The translations under genes and the position numbers were made by a program. 64,000 nucleotides of DNA from DAIDKA01 sp963726995. Lineage in GTDB: Bacteria; Pseudomonadota; Gammaproteobacteria; Steroidobacterales; Steroidobacteraceae. Shown piece after piece: positions 10,814-19,904 of the stretch; within the stretch, counting starts at the first letter, position 1, and every line of letters starts with the position of its first letter. The stretch lies in NCBI GenBank assembly GCA_963726995.1, contig CAVSEP010000006.1:1488001-1552000 (forward strand). Direction: 5' to 3'. Below the pieces are notes generated by a model. The model did not search any database and was not told where the DNA came from. It saw only the letters and a list, made by a program, of their open reading frames with translations.

Positions 10814-11137
10814 ATGACAATTTCGCTGACCGAAGCTGCCGCCGACCGGGTTAGGACCTTTCTGGCCTCCCGGGGCCGGGGCTTGGGCCTGCGACTGGGC
10901 GTGCGCAAGACCGGCTGCTCCGGCTTCGCCTATGTCGTTAATTACGCTGATGATTCCCGGCCCGACGATGTGGTGTTCGAGGATCACGGGGTGAAGGTCT
11001 TCGTCGATCCGGACAGCCTGAACCTGGTCAACGGCACGGTGGTGGACTTCGTCAAGCAGGGCCTGAACGAGGCTTTCAAGTTCAGCAACCCGAACGTCAA
11101 GGGCGAGTGCGGCTGCGGCGAAAGCTTCAGCGTTTGA
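10814..11137 (+). CDS. iscA: iron-sulfur cluster assembly protein IscA
   Basis: IscA is an A-type carrier that binds iron or a cluster and delivers it to targets. The ATG at 10814 gives MTISLTEAAADRVRTFL, matching the E. coli N-terminus, and a length of 107 residues, the same as E. coli. All three ligand cysteines are present: C35 in KTGCSGFAY, and C99 and C101 in GECGCGESF. The frame is open further upstream to 10766, inside iscS, but the family start is clear. It lies 13 bases after the iscS fusion; iscR, a separate iscU, hscBA and fdx are not present between trmJ and ndk. Confidence 0.95.
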   Translation: MTISLTEAAADRVRTFLASRGRGLGLRLGVRKTGCSGFAYVVNYADDSRPDDVVFEDHGVKVFVDPDSLNLVNGTVVDFVKQGLNEAFKFSNPNVKGECGCGESFSV

Positions 11138-11177
11138 AAAAGCCTTAACTTACCGCAACTTCCGCGTCCGCCGCGGG

Positions 11178-11206
11178 TGGCCAATCCCGGCCGTCCGAGG
11201 TAGACT
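11178..11206 (+). promoter_or_regulatory. candidate sigma-70 promoter for ndk-rlmN-pilF
   Basis: In the 211-base gap between iscA and ndk, TGGCCA (11178-11183) and TAGACT (11201-11206) are spaced 17 bases apart, each matching 4 of 6 consensus positions. This would give a leader of about 135 bases before ndk. The rest of the gap shows only a short CCCGA/TCGGG hairpin. It is a pattern match only. Confidence 0.3.
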
Positions 11207-11348
11207 GCGCGCCCCGGATGGCAGGCTGCTGTGACCGGTGGCCCCGATTTTCGGGCACTCAATTCTAACGATTTCAATGACTTGCTTCTGGCTGCAAGCC
11301 CGACCCCAAGCAGGTCAGACATTTAAGTTCAGCAGGAGATTTTCGCGA

Positions 11349-11777
11349 ATGGCGCTCGAACGCACCCTGTCCATCGTCAAGCCCGATGGCGTGTCCCGTA
11401 ACCTGATCGGCGAGGTCTATCGCCGTTTTGAAACCGCCGGGCTGCGCGTCATCGCCGCGCGCATGATGCATCTGTCGCAGCTTGAAGCCGAGGGCTTCTA
11501 TGCCGTGCACCGCGCGCGTCCGTTCTTCAAGGACCTGGTCAGCTACATGACCTCCGGTCCCGTCATCGTGCAGGTCCTGGAAGGCGAGAATGCCATTGCC
11601 AGGAACCGCGAACTGATGGGCGCCACCGACCCGAAGAAGGCCGCTCCCGGCACCATCCGCGCGGATCTGGCCCTGAGCATCGAACAGAATGTCGTGCACG
11701 GATCCGATGCCGTGGAGACGGCGAACCAGGAGATCGCCTACTTCTTCGCCGGCACCCAGGTGTTCCCCCGCGCCTGA
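11349..11777 (+). CDS. ndk: nucleoside diphosphate kinase Ndk
   Basis: Ndk transfers the terminal phosphate of ATP to nucleoside diphosphates through a phosphohistidine. The ATG at 11349 is preceded by the ribosome site AGGAG, and gives 142 residues, standard for the family. It starts MALERTLSIVKPDGVSRN, and contains RNRELMGATDPKKAAPGTIRAD and the active-site histidine in NVVHGSDAVETA. The open frame upstream (from 11238) is not expected to be coding. rlmN begins 5 bases after the stop, so the two are likely cotranscribed. Confidence 0.97.
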   Translation: MALERTLSIVKPDGVSRNLIGEVYRRFETAGLRVIAARMMHLSQLEAEGFYAVHRARPFFKDLVSYMTSGPVIVQVLEGENAIARNRELMGATDPKKAAPGTIRADLALSIEQNVVHGSDAVETANQEIAYFFAGTQVFPRA

Positions 11778-11782
11778 TACCC

Positions 11783-12961
11783 ATGTCAGTCCCGACGACA
11801 CCCGCGCTGACCAATCTGCTGGGGCTCACCCGCCCGCAGCTGGAGGAGTACATCGCGGGCCTGGGCAGCAAGCCTTTCCGCGCCCGCCAGCTGATGAACT
11901 GGATCTACAAGCGTGGCGAGGGCCGGATCGGGGAGATGACGGATCTGGCCAAGGACTTCCGCGCGCAGCTCTCGGCGTGCGCGGAAGTACGCGTGCCGCG
12001 GATCACCGATCTGCAGGTGTCGGCGGATGGCACGCGCAAGTGGAAGCTCGAGGCGGACGCCTCCCAGGCCTTCGAGATGGTGTACATCCCGGAACCGGGT
12101 CGCGGCACCCTGTGCATCTCCTCCCAGGTCGGCTGCGCGCTGGACTGCTCGTTCTGTTCGACCGCGCAGCAGGGATTCAATCGCAACCTGACGACCGCCG
12201 AGATCATCGGCCAGGTGTGGCTGGCGGCCCGCGAGCTCAACGCCGCGGTGGGCGCGGTGCCGGACGAGGATCCGGAAGGCGAGCCGCAGCCCGAGGCCGA
12301 GGTCATCACGCCGATGAGCGGCCGCATCATCAGCAATGTCGTACTGATGGGCATGGGCGAACCGCTGGCGAATTTCCGCAACGTGGTGCCGGCGCTGTCG
12401 ATACTGATGGATGACTTCGGATTCGACCTGTCGCGACGGCGGGTGACGCTGTCGACCTCGGGCCTGGTGCCGCAGATGTACAAGCTGGCCGAGGAGACCA
12501 ACGTCGCACTGGCGGTCTCGCTGCATGCGCCCAACGACGCGCTGCGCAATGAGCTCGTGCCCATCAATCGCAAGCATCCCATCAGTGAACTGCTGACGGC
12601 CTGCTGGCACTACCTGGACGAGCAGAACGGCCGCAGCGTCACCTTCGAGTACGTGATGCTGGATGGGGTCAACGACTCGCCCGCCCTGGCGCGCGAGCTG
12701 GTGCGGCTGCTGCGCGGACACCCGGCCAAGCTCAATCTCATCCCTTTCAATCCCTTCCCCGGAACCCGCTACCGGCGCTCGCCCATGGCCGTCATCCAGC
12801 GCTTCCGCGATGAACTGCTGCGCGGCGGTCTGCTGGCCACCATCCGGCGCACCCGGGGCGAGGACATCGATGCGGCCTGCGGCCAGCTCGCCGGACGCGT
12901 CATCGATCGGACCACAGTTCGTCTGGGCAACAAGACCATCGGTCTCACGGTGACGTCATGA
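11783..12961 (+). CDS. rlmN: dual-specificity 23S rRNA/tRNA adenine-C2 methyltransferase RlmN
   Basis: RlmN is a radical-SAM enzyme that methylates A2503 of 23S rRNA and A37 of some tRNAs at C2. The 392-residue protein has the cluster motif C118-x3-C122-x2-C125 (CALDCSFC), a GMGEPLANF segment, and the methyl-carrying cysteine near the C-terminus in GEDIDAACGQL. Residues about 157-180 form an acidic, proline-rich loop (AVPDEDPEGEPQPEAEV) between conserved blocks, longer than in E. coli. Its stop overlaps the pilF start by four bases, coupling translation. Confidence 0.96.
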   Translation: MSVPTTPALTNLLGLTRPQLEEYIAGLGSKPFRARQLMNWIYKRGEGRIGEMTDLAKDFRAQLSACAEVRVPRITDLQVSADGTRKWKLEADASQAFEMVYIPEPGRGTLCISSQVGCALDCSFCSTAQQGFNRNLTTAEIIGQVWLAARELNAAVGAVPDEDPEGEPQPEAEVITPMSGRIISNVVLMGMGEPLANFRNVVPALSILMDDFGFDLSRRRVTLSTSGLVPQMYKLAEETNVALAVSLHAPNDALRNELVPINRKHPISELLTACWHYLDEQNGRSVTFEYVMLDGVNDSPALARELVRLLRGHPAKLNLIPFNPFPGTRYRRSPMAVIQRFRDELLRGGLLATIRRTRGEDIDAACGQLAGRVIDRTTVRLGNKTIGLTVTS

Positions 12962-13752
12962 AAATTGCGCGCGGCGCGCTGCTTCCTGCGGGTTTGGCGG
13001 CCGGGGTCATGATCCTGGCCGGTTGCGTCACCACCCGGGCCCCCCATCTGACGGAAACCAATGCCGCGGCCGATGCCGCCGCGGACAACGTGCAGCTGGC
13101 CATGGCCTACATGCAGCAGGGCAACCTGCCGCGCGCCAAGGAAAAGCTCGATCGGGCCATGCAGGAGGATCCGTCCAATGCCAACCTGCACAGTGCCTAC
13201 GGCCTGTTCTACGAACGCATCAATGACCAGAAGAGGGCCGAGAGCGAAATCCGCGAAGCGATGCGGCTGGCGCCCGGGGATCCCGGTCAATTGAACTTCT
13301 ACGGCGTCTACCTGTGCCGCCAGCACCGGGTGGATGAAGGCGTGACCAAGATGCTGCAGGTGGCGAGCAATCCCCTGTACCGCACGCCCGAGGTCGCCTA
13401 CACCAACATCGGCGTATGCCTGCTCACCGTGCATCGTGATGAGGAAGCCGAATCCGCCTTCCGGCGGGCGCTGGCCGTGCGGCCCGATTTCGCCGAGGGC
13501 GCCTACCAGCTTGCGGACACGGAACTGGTGCATGGACGCGCGCTCGAGGCGCGCGACCTGATCGAGAAGTTCCTCAAGCAGGCCAACCCGACGCCCGACC
13601 TGTTGCTGCTGGGCTGGCGGGCAAGCCTCGCCCTGGGCGACACCGCCGGCGCCGAGCACTACGCGAAGACCCTGCGGGCCGATTTCCCGACCGCCGAGCA
13701 GGTGCGTTCCCTGGGTCTGGACCCGCAGCCGCCCCAGCCCAAGCCGCACTGA
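12958..13752 (+). CDS. pilF: type IV pilus biogenesis/stability lipoprotein PilF (PilW)
   Basis: PilF is an outer-membrane lipoprotein that lets the PilQ secretin assemble and localise. The protein is 264 residues with a lipoprotein signal peptide (cleavage before C23 in LAGC) and a run of tetratricopeptide repeats from about 45 to 230, for example QLAMAYMQQGNLPRAKEKLDRAM. The GVYLCRQHRVDEG segment is typical of the family. It overlaps rlmN by four bases; this order is conserved in gammaproteobacteria. Presence implies type IV pili are encoded elsewhere. Confidence 0.9.
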   Translation: MKIARGALLPAGLAAGVMILAGCVTTRAPHLTETNAAADAAADNVQLAMAYMQQGNLPRAKEKLDRAMQEDPSNANLHSAYGLFYERINDQKRAESEIREAMRLAPGDPGQLNFYGVYLCRQHRVDEGVTKMLQVASNPLYRTPEVAYTNIGVCLLTVHRDEEAESAFRRALAVRPDFAEGAYQLADTELVHGRALEARDLIEKFLKQANPTPDLLLLGWRASLALGDTAGAEHYAKTLRADFPTAEQVRSLGLDPQPPQPKPH

Positions 13753-13758
13753 CCTGCG

Positions 13759-14259
13759 ATGAGTGAGCGCGGCAATGACAGCGGTGTGCGCAAGAACGCC
13801 ATCGGAGCGCGACTGCAGGCAGCGCGTGAGCGGGCCGACCTGTCGCAGGTGCAGGCCGCCGAGCTGCTGCACGTGGATCCCGCCGTGATCCAGGCGCTGG
13901 AGAACGAGAACTTCGGCGCGCTTGGCGGGGCGGTATACGTACGCGGGCACCTGCGCCACTACGCCGATCTGGTCGGGGAGTCGGCGGCGGAACTGCTGGG
14001 CCTGTACGGCGCGAGCATGCATGCGGTGCCGCCGCCGGATCTCACCCGCATGCCGCACGCCCGGCAGGCGAGCTCCTGGCGCGGCGCGCTGCTCACGACC
14101 GGCATTGCGGTGCTGATCGGCATCGGCCTGATCGGCAGCGTTCGCTGGATCTACCTGGACATGCATCCGGCTACGGTCGCGACCACGACCACGACGAGCA
14201 TCGTCACTTCGGCGCCGGCGGCCCTCTCGGGACCGCCGGTCGCGGGCGACAAACCTTGA
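13759..14259 (+). CDS. rodZ: RodZ-like helix-turn-helix membrane protein (short form)
   Basis: RodZ links the MreB cytoskeleton to the membrane and supports rod shape. Residues about 14-85 form the cytoplasmic HTH_25-type helix-turn-helix (GARLQAARERADLSQVQAAELL, then VYVRGHLRHYADLVG), and a single membrane span follows at about 112-135. The protein ends at residue 166 after a Thr/Ala-rich tail, whereas E. coli RodZ has 337 residues with a periplasmic C-terminal domain. That domain is missing, and ispG, which normally follows, is also missing: hisS starts 13 bases downstream. Either this lineage has a short RodZ or a deletion joined rodZ to hisS. Confidence 0.82.
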   Translation: MSERGNDSGVRKNAIGARLQAARERADLSQVQAAELLHVDPAVIQALENENFGALGGAVYVRGHLRHYADLVGESAAELLGLYGASMHAVPPPDLTRMPHARQASSWRGALLTTGIAVLIGIGLIGSVRWIYLDMHPATVATTTTTSIVTSAPAALSGPPVAGDKP

Positions 14260-14272
14260 GCGGGGGACTTTC

Positions 14273-15562
14273 TTGACGGGCCAGATTCAACCCGTCCGCG
14301 GCATGAACGATGTGCTGCCGGCGGAGAGCGTGTTGTGGCAGCACCTGGAGAGCGTCGTGCGCGACCTGCTCGTGGCCTATGGCTATGAGGAAATCCGCGT
14401 CCCGGTCGTGGAGCATACGGATCTCTTCAAACGCGCCATCGGTGAATACACCGATGTGGTCGAAAAGGAGATGTACACCTTCACCGACCAGGGCGGCGAT
14501 GGCCTGACGCTGCGGCCCGAGGCCACTGCCGGCGTGGTGCGCGCCATGATTTCCAATGGCCTGCTGCGCGGCGCCCGTCACAAGCTGTGGTGCACGGGTC
14601 CGATGTTCCGCCACGAGAAGCCGCAGAAGGGTCGTTACCGCCAGTTCTATCAGGTCGACGTCGAGGCCATCGGCTTTGCGGGCCCGGACGTGGATGCCGA
14701 ACTGATCGCACTGACGGCGCGGTTGTGGCGCACCTTGGGCATCACGCGCGTGAAGCTGCAGATCAACTCGCTGGGGACCGCGGACTCGCGCCGGCTCTAT
14801 CGCGAGAAACTCATCGAGTACTTCTCGGCCCACCAGCAGCGCCTGGATGAGGACAGCCGGCGGCGCCTGCAGGGCAATCCGCTGCGCATCCTGGACAGCA
14901 AGAATCCGGACCTGCAGCCGCTCATCGCCGCAGCTCCCCTGCTGACGGATTACCTCGACGCGCAGTCGCAGGCGCATTTCGCGGCGCTGCGCGCCGCGCT
15001 GGACGCCATGGGCATTGCGTACACGGTCAACCCGCGCCTGGTGCGGGGCCTCGATTACTACAGCCGCACCGTGTTTGAGTGGATTACCGATGCGCTGGGC
15101 GCCCAGGATGCGGTCTGCTCCGGGGGTCGTTACGATGGCCTGATCACGCAGCTGGGGGGGGAGGCCACGCCGGCCATCGGATTTGCCATGGGGGTGGAGC
15201 GGGTGGTCGAGCTGCTGCGGCAGCTGCCCACGCAGCCCCAGCCGGCCGCGGCCCACGTCTATGTCGTGGTGAACGGCGAGCGGGCTGCGATCGAGGGCGC
15301 CCGGATCATTGAGTCCCTGCGCGATGCGCTGCCCCATCGGCGCTTTGAATTGAACCTAGGGGGCGGCAACTTCAAGGCCCAGTTCCGCCGCGCCGACCGC
15401 AGCCGGGCCGGCCTGGCGCTGATCATCGGCGAGGATGAGCTGGCCCGGGGCGTGGTGGCCTTGAAACCTTTACGGCTCGAGGCGGGTCAGAGTGAATGCC
15501 CAATGGGGGAGCTGCCGGAACGGATCGAGGCGGCGCTGCGGGCCGCGGATATTCAGGAGTAG
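14273..15562 (+). CDS. hisS: histidyl-tRNA synthetase HisS
   Basis: HisS is the class II synthetase that charges tRNA-His. I take the TTG at 14273 as start because it gives the family N-terminus (M)TGQIQPVRGMNDVLP; a purine-rich site lies 5-10 bases before it. Class II motif 2 (MFRHEKPQKGRYRQFYQVDVE), the HisA signature LVRGLDYYSRTVFE, CSGGRYDGL and the motif 3 region with GFAMGVERVVELL are all visible, and a C-terminal anticodon-binding domain follows. Length 429 residues (E. coli 424). Confidence 0.97.
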   Translation: MTGQIQPVRGMNDVLPAESVLWQHLESVVRDLLVAYGYEEIRVPVVEHTDLFKRAIGEYTDVVEKEMYTFTDQGGDGLTLRPEATAGVVRAMISNGLLRGARHKLWCTGPMFRHEKPQKGRYRQFYQVDVEAIGFAGPDVDAELIALTARLWRTLGITRVKLQINSLGTADSRRLYREKLIEYFSAHQQRLDEDSRRRLQGNPLRILDSKNPDLQPLIAAAPLLTDYLDAQSQAHFAALRAALDAMGIAYTVNPRLVRGLDYYSRTVFEWITDALGAQDAVCSGGRYDGLITQLGGEATPAIGFAMGVERVVELLRQLPTQPQPAAAHVYVVVNGERAAIEGARIIESLRDALPHRRFELNLGGGNFKAQFRRADRSRAGLALIIGEDELARGVVALKPLRLEAGQSECPMGELPERIEAALRAADIQE

Positions 15563-15565
15563 GGT

Positions 15566-16237
15566 GTGGACGAGTACCTTTCGGAAAAAGAACAATTCGA
15601 CCGGCTGCTGGGTTGGCTGCGCGTCAATATCCCCTGGATCGTCATCGGGTTGGCCTGCGGCGGCCTGATCGTCTATGGATTCAAATGGTGGCAGGGCCGC
15701 GCCGAAAGAATCGGCGTCGAAGCCTCCCAGGCCTATGCGCAGGTGCTGGACGCCTTTGACCGCGGCGACCGGACCCGGGGCCTGGACCTGGTCGAGCAGC
15801 TGGGCCGCAATCACGCCGGCAGCCCCTATGTGGATCAGGCGGATCTTGCCGCCGCGCGGCTGCTGCTGGAGACCGGGCAGCCGGACCGGGCGGCCTCCTA
15901 TCTCACCGTGGTCATGGAGCATTCCAAGGATGCCCAGCTGGCGCTGGTGGCGCGGCTGCGCCTGGCACGCGTTCAGGTGGCCCAAAACCATCCGGATGCG
16001 GCACTCAAGACCCTGGGCACGGCCGACCAGGGCGCCTTCGAGGGGCGCTTCGCGGAAGTGCGCGGGGATGCCTACTTTGCCAAGGGCGACAAGGCCAGCG
16101 CATTGCGCGAATATCGCGCGGCCCGCCAGGCCTTAGGGCCTGCCCAGGCGGCCAATGACCTGCTGGACCTGAAGATCAACGATCTGGCCGGTGCTGCGAG
16201 CAGCACGCCGGCGACCGCCACTCCCAAGGGGACCTGA
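15566..16237 (+). CDS. yfgM: YfgM family ancillary SecYEG translocon subunit
   Basis: YfgM is a single-span inner-membrane protein that contacts the SecYEG translocon and periplasmic chaperones. The GTG at 15566, four bases after the hisS stop, gives 223 residues: a short cytoplasmic N-terminus, a membrane span at about 22-43 (WIVIGLACGGLIVYGF), then a periplasmic TPR_21-type domain. Position between hisS and bamB is the conserved one. The tail after about residue 210 is Ala/Thr rich and low-complexity. Confidence 0.9.
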   Translation: MDEYLSEKEQFDRLLGWLRVNIPWIVIGLACGGLIVYGFKWWQGRAERIGVEASQAYAQVLDAFDRGDRTRGLDLVEQLGRNHAGSPYVDQADLAAARLLLETGQPDRAASYLTVVMEHSKDAQLALVARLRLARVQVAQNHPDAALKTLGTADQGAFEGRFAEVRGDAYFAKGDKASALREYRAARQALGPAQAANDLLDLKINDLAGAASSTPATATPKGT

Positions 16238-16243
16238 TTCATC

Positions 16244-17438
16244 ATGCGTCGCATACTGCCGATACTGCTGCTGGCCCTGCTGGCCGCCTGCACCAAGGAC
16301 AAGGACCCGGATCGTCCGAGCAAGCTGGTCGCCTTCCCTGAAACCCTGAAGATCCAGAAGGTCTGGAGTGAATCCGTGGGCGGCACCAAGGTGCCGCTGC
16401 GGCTGGGTCTGGGGCTGCAGGTCGAGGGCGAGACCGTGTACGCCGCCGGCGAGAAGGGCGAAGTCGGCGCGTTCAACCTGCAAAACGGCCATCGCGAATG
16501 GCAGGTGCGCACCAAGCTGCCGCTGGGCGGGGCCGTGGGCTTTGGCGACGGCAAGATCGTGGTCGGCTCCACCGATGGCGACGTGCTGGCGCTGGATGCC
16601 CAGACCGGCAAACAGCTGTGGACCACCAATATCGCCGCCGAGATCCTGGCGGCACCGGCCGTGACCTCGAAACTGGCGCTGGTGCGGGGTGTGGACGGGA
16701 AGCTGCACGCGCTGTCGATGGCCGATGGGCATGAGATCTGGCAGCAGCAACAGACGGTGCCGAAGCTGTCGCTGCGCGGCACGGCATCCCCCACCATTGC
16801 CGGGGATGTGGCCGTCACCGGGTTCGACAACGGGCGAGTGGTCGCCTCCTCCTTGAGCGACGGCTCCAGTGTCTGGGAAACGCAGTTGCAGATTCCCGCC
16901 GGCAAGACCGATATCGACCGCCTGGTCGATATCGATACGCCCGCGCATGTCATCGGACAACGACGTCTACGTCGTGGGATTCCAGGGCAAGGTCGCCATG
17001 ATTGCGCTCGACTCCGGCCAGACCTGGTGGTCGCACGACAGCTCCAGCTATCGCGGCATCGCCGTGGACGCCGACAATGTCTATGTGTCCGCCGCCAATG
17101 GCGAAGTCATCGCCCTGAAGCGGCGCACCGGCATCGAGGTGTGGCGGCAGAAGGCCCTGGCGCACCGCCGCCTCTCCGGACCTGCGGTCGCGGACGGTGC
17201 GATCGTGGTCGCCGATTTCCAGGGGTACGTGCATTGGCTGGACCGCTCGACCGGGGCCCTGCTGGGCCGGGTGCGCGCCGGCAAGGTGCGCTACACCAAC
17301 CCGCCGGTGTATGCCGATGGCCTGCTGCTGCTGTTGAATGATCGCGGCGTCATCGATGCCTTCCGCGCGACGCCGATCGCGGTGCGCGCCGCCGCCGTGC
17401 TCCCCGCTCATGGCCAGGAAGCCCGGGCCGGGGGCTAG
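16244..17438 (+). CDS. bamB: outer membrane protein assembly factor BamB (one frameshift)
   Basis: BamB is the beta-propeller lipoprotein of the BAM complex that folds outer-membrane proteins. The N-terminus is a lipoprotein signal with lipobox LLAAC, so the mature protein starts at Cys16. PQQ-type propeller blades repeat through the protein (GKIVVGSTDGDVLALDAQTGKQLW, and DNVYVSAANGEVIALKRRTG). The frame breaks near 16953, where one extra A splits PAHV from SDNDVYVVGFQGKV; the corrected length is 397 residues. It starts 6 bases after yfgM and ends 8 bases before der, as in E. coli. Confidence 0.92.
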
Positions 17439-17446
17439 GCTGCGTC

Positions 17447-19015
17447 GTGCTGCCGATCGTCGCACTGGTCGGCCGACCCAACGTCGGCAAGTCGACGCTG
17501 TTCAACACCCTGACGCGCACGCGCGATGCCATCGTGGCCGATGTGCCCGGAGTCACGCGCGATCGCCAGTACGGCTACGGCCAGTTCGGCGCGAACGCCT
17601 ACGTGGTCATCGACACCGGTGGCCTGGTGGTGGAGAACCCCTCGGTCATCGAAGCCCAGATGCGCATGCAGACGGAGCGGGCGGTGGCCGAGGCCGATCG
17701 GCTGGTGTTCATCGTCGATGCGCGCGCCGGCCTGACACCGCAGGATGAGATCATCGCCCGGGAGCTGCGTCGCTCCGGCAAGCCCATCATCCTGGCCGTC
17801 AACAAGATCGAGAGCCTGGATGCGCAGGTCGCCTTAAGCGACTTCCACGCCCTGGGCCTGGGCGAGCCGCTGCCCATTGCCGCCACTCACGGCCAGGGCA
17901 TCGACCGGCTCATGTCGCAGACCCTGGCCGGTTTCGAACAGTCCGTGCGCGAGGACAGCGCCGATGACGCAATCCGCATCGCGGTCATCGGCCGGCCGAA
18001 CGTCGGCAAGTCCACGCTGATCAATCGCCTGCTGGGCGAGGAGCGGGTGATCGCCAGCGACGAGCCCGGAACCACGCGCGACAGCATCCTGATTCCCTTC
18101 AGGCGCGATGATCGCGATTTCGTGCTGATCGACACCGCGGGAATCCGTCGTCGCTCGAAGGTCGAGGATCACATCGAGAAGGTCAGCGTCGCCAAGACGC
18201 TGCAGGCCATCGACCACGCGCATGTCGTCGTGATGGTGCTCGATGCTCATGATGTGGTGGGTGAGCAGGACGCCAGCGTCCTGGGCATGGCGCTGCAACG
18301 CGGTCGTGCGCTGCTGATCGCGATCAACAAGTGGGACGGTATTCCCCCGGAGCAGCGCGAGGACATCCGCCGCCAGCTGGGGTTGAAGCTCGACTTCGTC
18401 CCCTACGCGCCGCTGCATTTCATTTCGGCCCGGCACGGCACCGGCGTGGGCGAGCTGGTTGAGTCGGCGGTGCGCGGCTTCGAGTCGGCGATGCGCGAGA
18501 TGCCCACGCGGGTGCTCAACCGGACGCTGGAGGCGGCGCTGCAGGCGCATCAGCCGCCGGTGGTGCATGGCCGGCGAATCAAGCTGCGCTATGTGCACCA
18601 GGGTGGCCGCAATCCGCCCCGCGTCATCGTGCACGGCAACCAGTCTGAACGTGTGCCCGACGGCTACGCCCGCTACCTGGCCAACGTGTTTCGCAAGACC
18701 TTTGACCTGTACGCCACGCCGGTGGTGGTGGAATTTCGCAGCGATGCGAACCCTTTCAGTGAGCGCAAGACCGAGCACAAGGTCGGTCACCGGCCGCGCC
18801 GCAAAGGCACCGCCAGCACCGGACACATGGGCGCCAAGCTGGCCAAGATTGCGGGCCTGAAGGCCGCGCGCAAGAAGAAGGCCGCCGCCGCGCAGCCGGG
18901 CGCCAGACCAGCGCGCGCCGGCACCCGCCCGATGCGACCCACGGCATCAAGGTCCGGCGCGAAAGGCGGCGGCGCCTCCCGCAGCAGCCCGTCCCGCGGC
19001 TCGAAGCGCAGATAG
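17447..19015 (+). CDS. der: ribosome-associated GTPase Der (EngA)
   Basis: Der is an essential tandem GTPase acting in 50S ribosome subunit maturation. A GTG at 17447 starts MLPIVALVGRPNVGKSTLF. Two G domains are visible, each with GRPNVGKS, DTGG or DTAG, and NKxE/NKWD (NKIE and NKWD) motifs, followed by the KH-like domain with RYVHQGGRNPPRV. The last 60 or so residues are a Lys/Arg/Ala/Ser-rich extension, making it 522 residues against 490 in E. coli. It ends 15 bases from the convergent M23 peptidase gene. Confidence 0.97.
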   Translation: MLPIVALVGRPNVGKSTLFNTLTRTRDAIVADVPGVTRDRQYGYGQFGANAYVVIDTGGLVVENPSVIEAQMRMQTERAVAEADRLVFIVDARAGLTPQDEIIARELRRSGKPIILAVNKIESLDAQVALSDFHALGLGEPLPIAATHGQGIDRLMSQTLAGFEQSVREDSADDAIRIAVIGRPNVGKSTLINRLLGEERVIASDEPGTTRDSILIPFRRDDRDFVLIDTAGIRRRSKVEDHIEKVSVAKTLQAIDHAHVVVMVLDAHDVVGEQDASVLGMALQRGRALLIAINKWDGIPPEQREDIRRQLGLKLDFVPYAPLHFISARHGTGVGELVESAVRGFESAMREMPTRVLNRTLEAALQAHQPPVVHGRRIKLRYVHQGGRNPPRVIVHGNQSERVPDGYARYLANVFRKTFDLYATPVVVEFRSDANPFSERKTEHKVGHRPRRKGTASTGHMGAKLAKIAGLKAARKKKAAAAQPGARPARAGTRPMRPTASRSGAKGGGASRSSPSRGSKRR

Positions 19016-19030
19016 GGCTTCAGGAGGGCT

Positions 19031-19904
19031 TCAGCGCGTCCGCACGTACTGATGCGCCGGCGGCAGGAACAGTGCCGGATCCACGAACGCCTGATTCAGC
19101 ACTACCGCGAAATGCAGATGCGGCCCGGTCACCCGGCCGGTCATGCCGACCCGGCCGATCAGCTCGCCGCGGTGGATCGCCGTCGCCACGTTGCACGCCG
19201 ATGACGCTCAGGTGGCAGTACACCGTGAGCAGCCCCTCGCCGTGGTCGATGATGACGGTGTTGCCGTTGAAGAAGTAGTCGCCGGTATCGACGACGGTGC
19301 CGTCCGCGGCCGCGAGAATCGGCGCGCCGGTGGGCGCTGCGATGTCCATGCCGGTATGGGGATTGCGGGCCTCGCCGTTGAACACGCGGCGCAGGCCGAA
19401 GGAACTGGAGCGAACGCCGGGCACCGGCTGCAGCAAGGCCAGGCTGTTGGGCGGCGCCGGCGAGAAGGTCGCAACTGCCGTGCGAATGCGGGTGTGCTCC
19501 TGGGCGGCGCGGCTGGCATCCTGCGGCGACAGGTCGACCTGGCCGGGCGCGACCGTCAGCTTCTGCACGGTGTAGGTCTTCGGACCGATGGTAAAGTGAC
19601 GGGCCGCATCGGCCGGTACGTCCAGCGTCGCGGTGCCGATCGCGGCATCCAGAGGTATGCCCACCACGGCCAGCCACTTGCCCTGGCGGCCAATTACCAT
19701 CACGCGATGCTCGCCGAAGCTCGCCCGCGGCGCGGACTCGGACGCGCCGCCAGGGTTCGCGCCCAGGGCGATGATGCGCACGCCGCCCGGCACGCTTTCG
19801 CTATGCGGCAGGTCGGTCGCGGGAGGGGCGGCCGCCAGGGCGAGGGCGCTCGTGACCCCGAGCGCTGCGCCCATCGATCCGCGCCAGGCTCGCCGCGGAT
19901 TCAT
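19031..19904 (-). CDS. secreted M23-family metallopeptidase (one frameshift)
   Basis: This is a periplasmic LytM-type peptidase, probably cutting peptidoglycan cross-links. A signal peptide covers about the first 25 residues. The catalytic domain shows the first zinc motif in NPHTGMDIAAPTG (HxxxD) and YFFNGNTVIIDHGEGLLTVYCHL. The raw frame is lost near 19193; the restored frame reads AIHRGELIGRVGMTGRVTGPHLHFAV with the HxH zinc motif, and ends QYVRTR at 19031, about 290 residues. Its start overlaps the xseA stop by four bases, so it is the second gene of an xseA-led operon. All metal ligands are present, so it is likely active. Confidence 0.88.
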
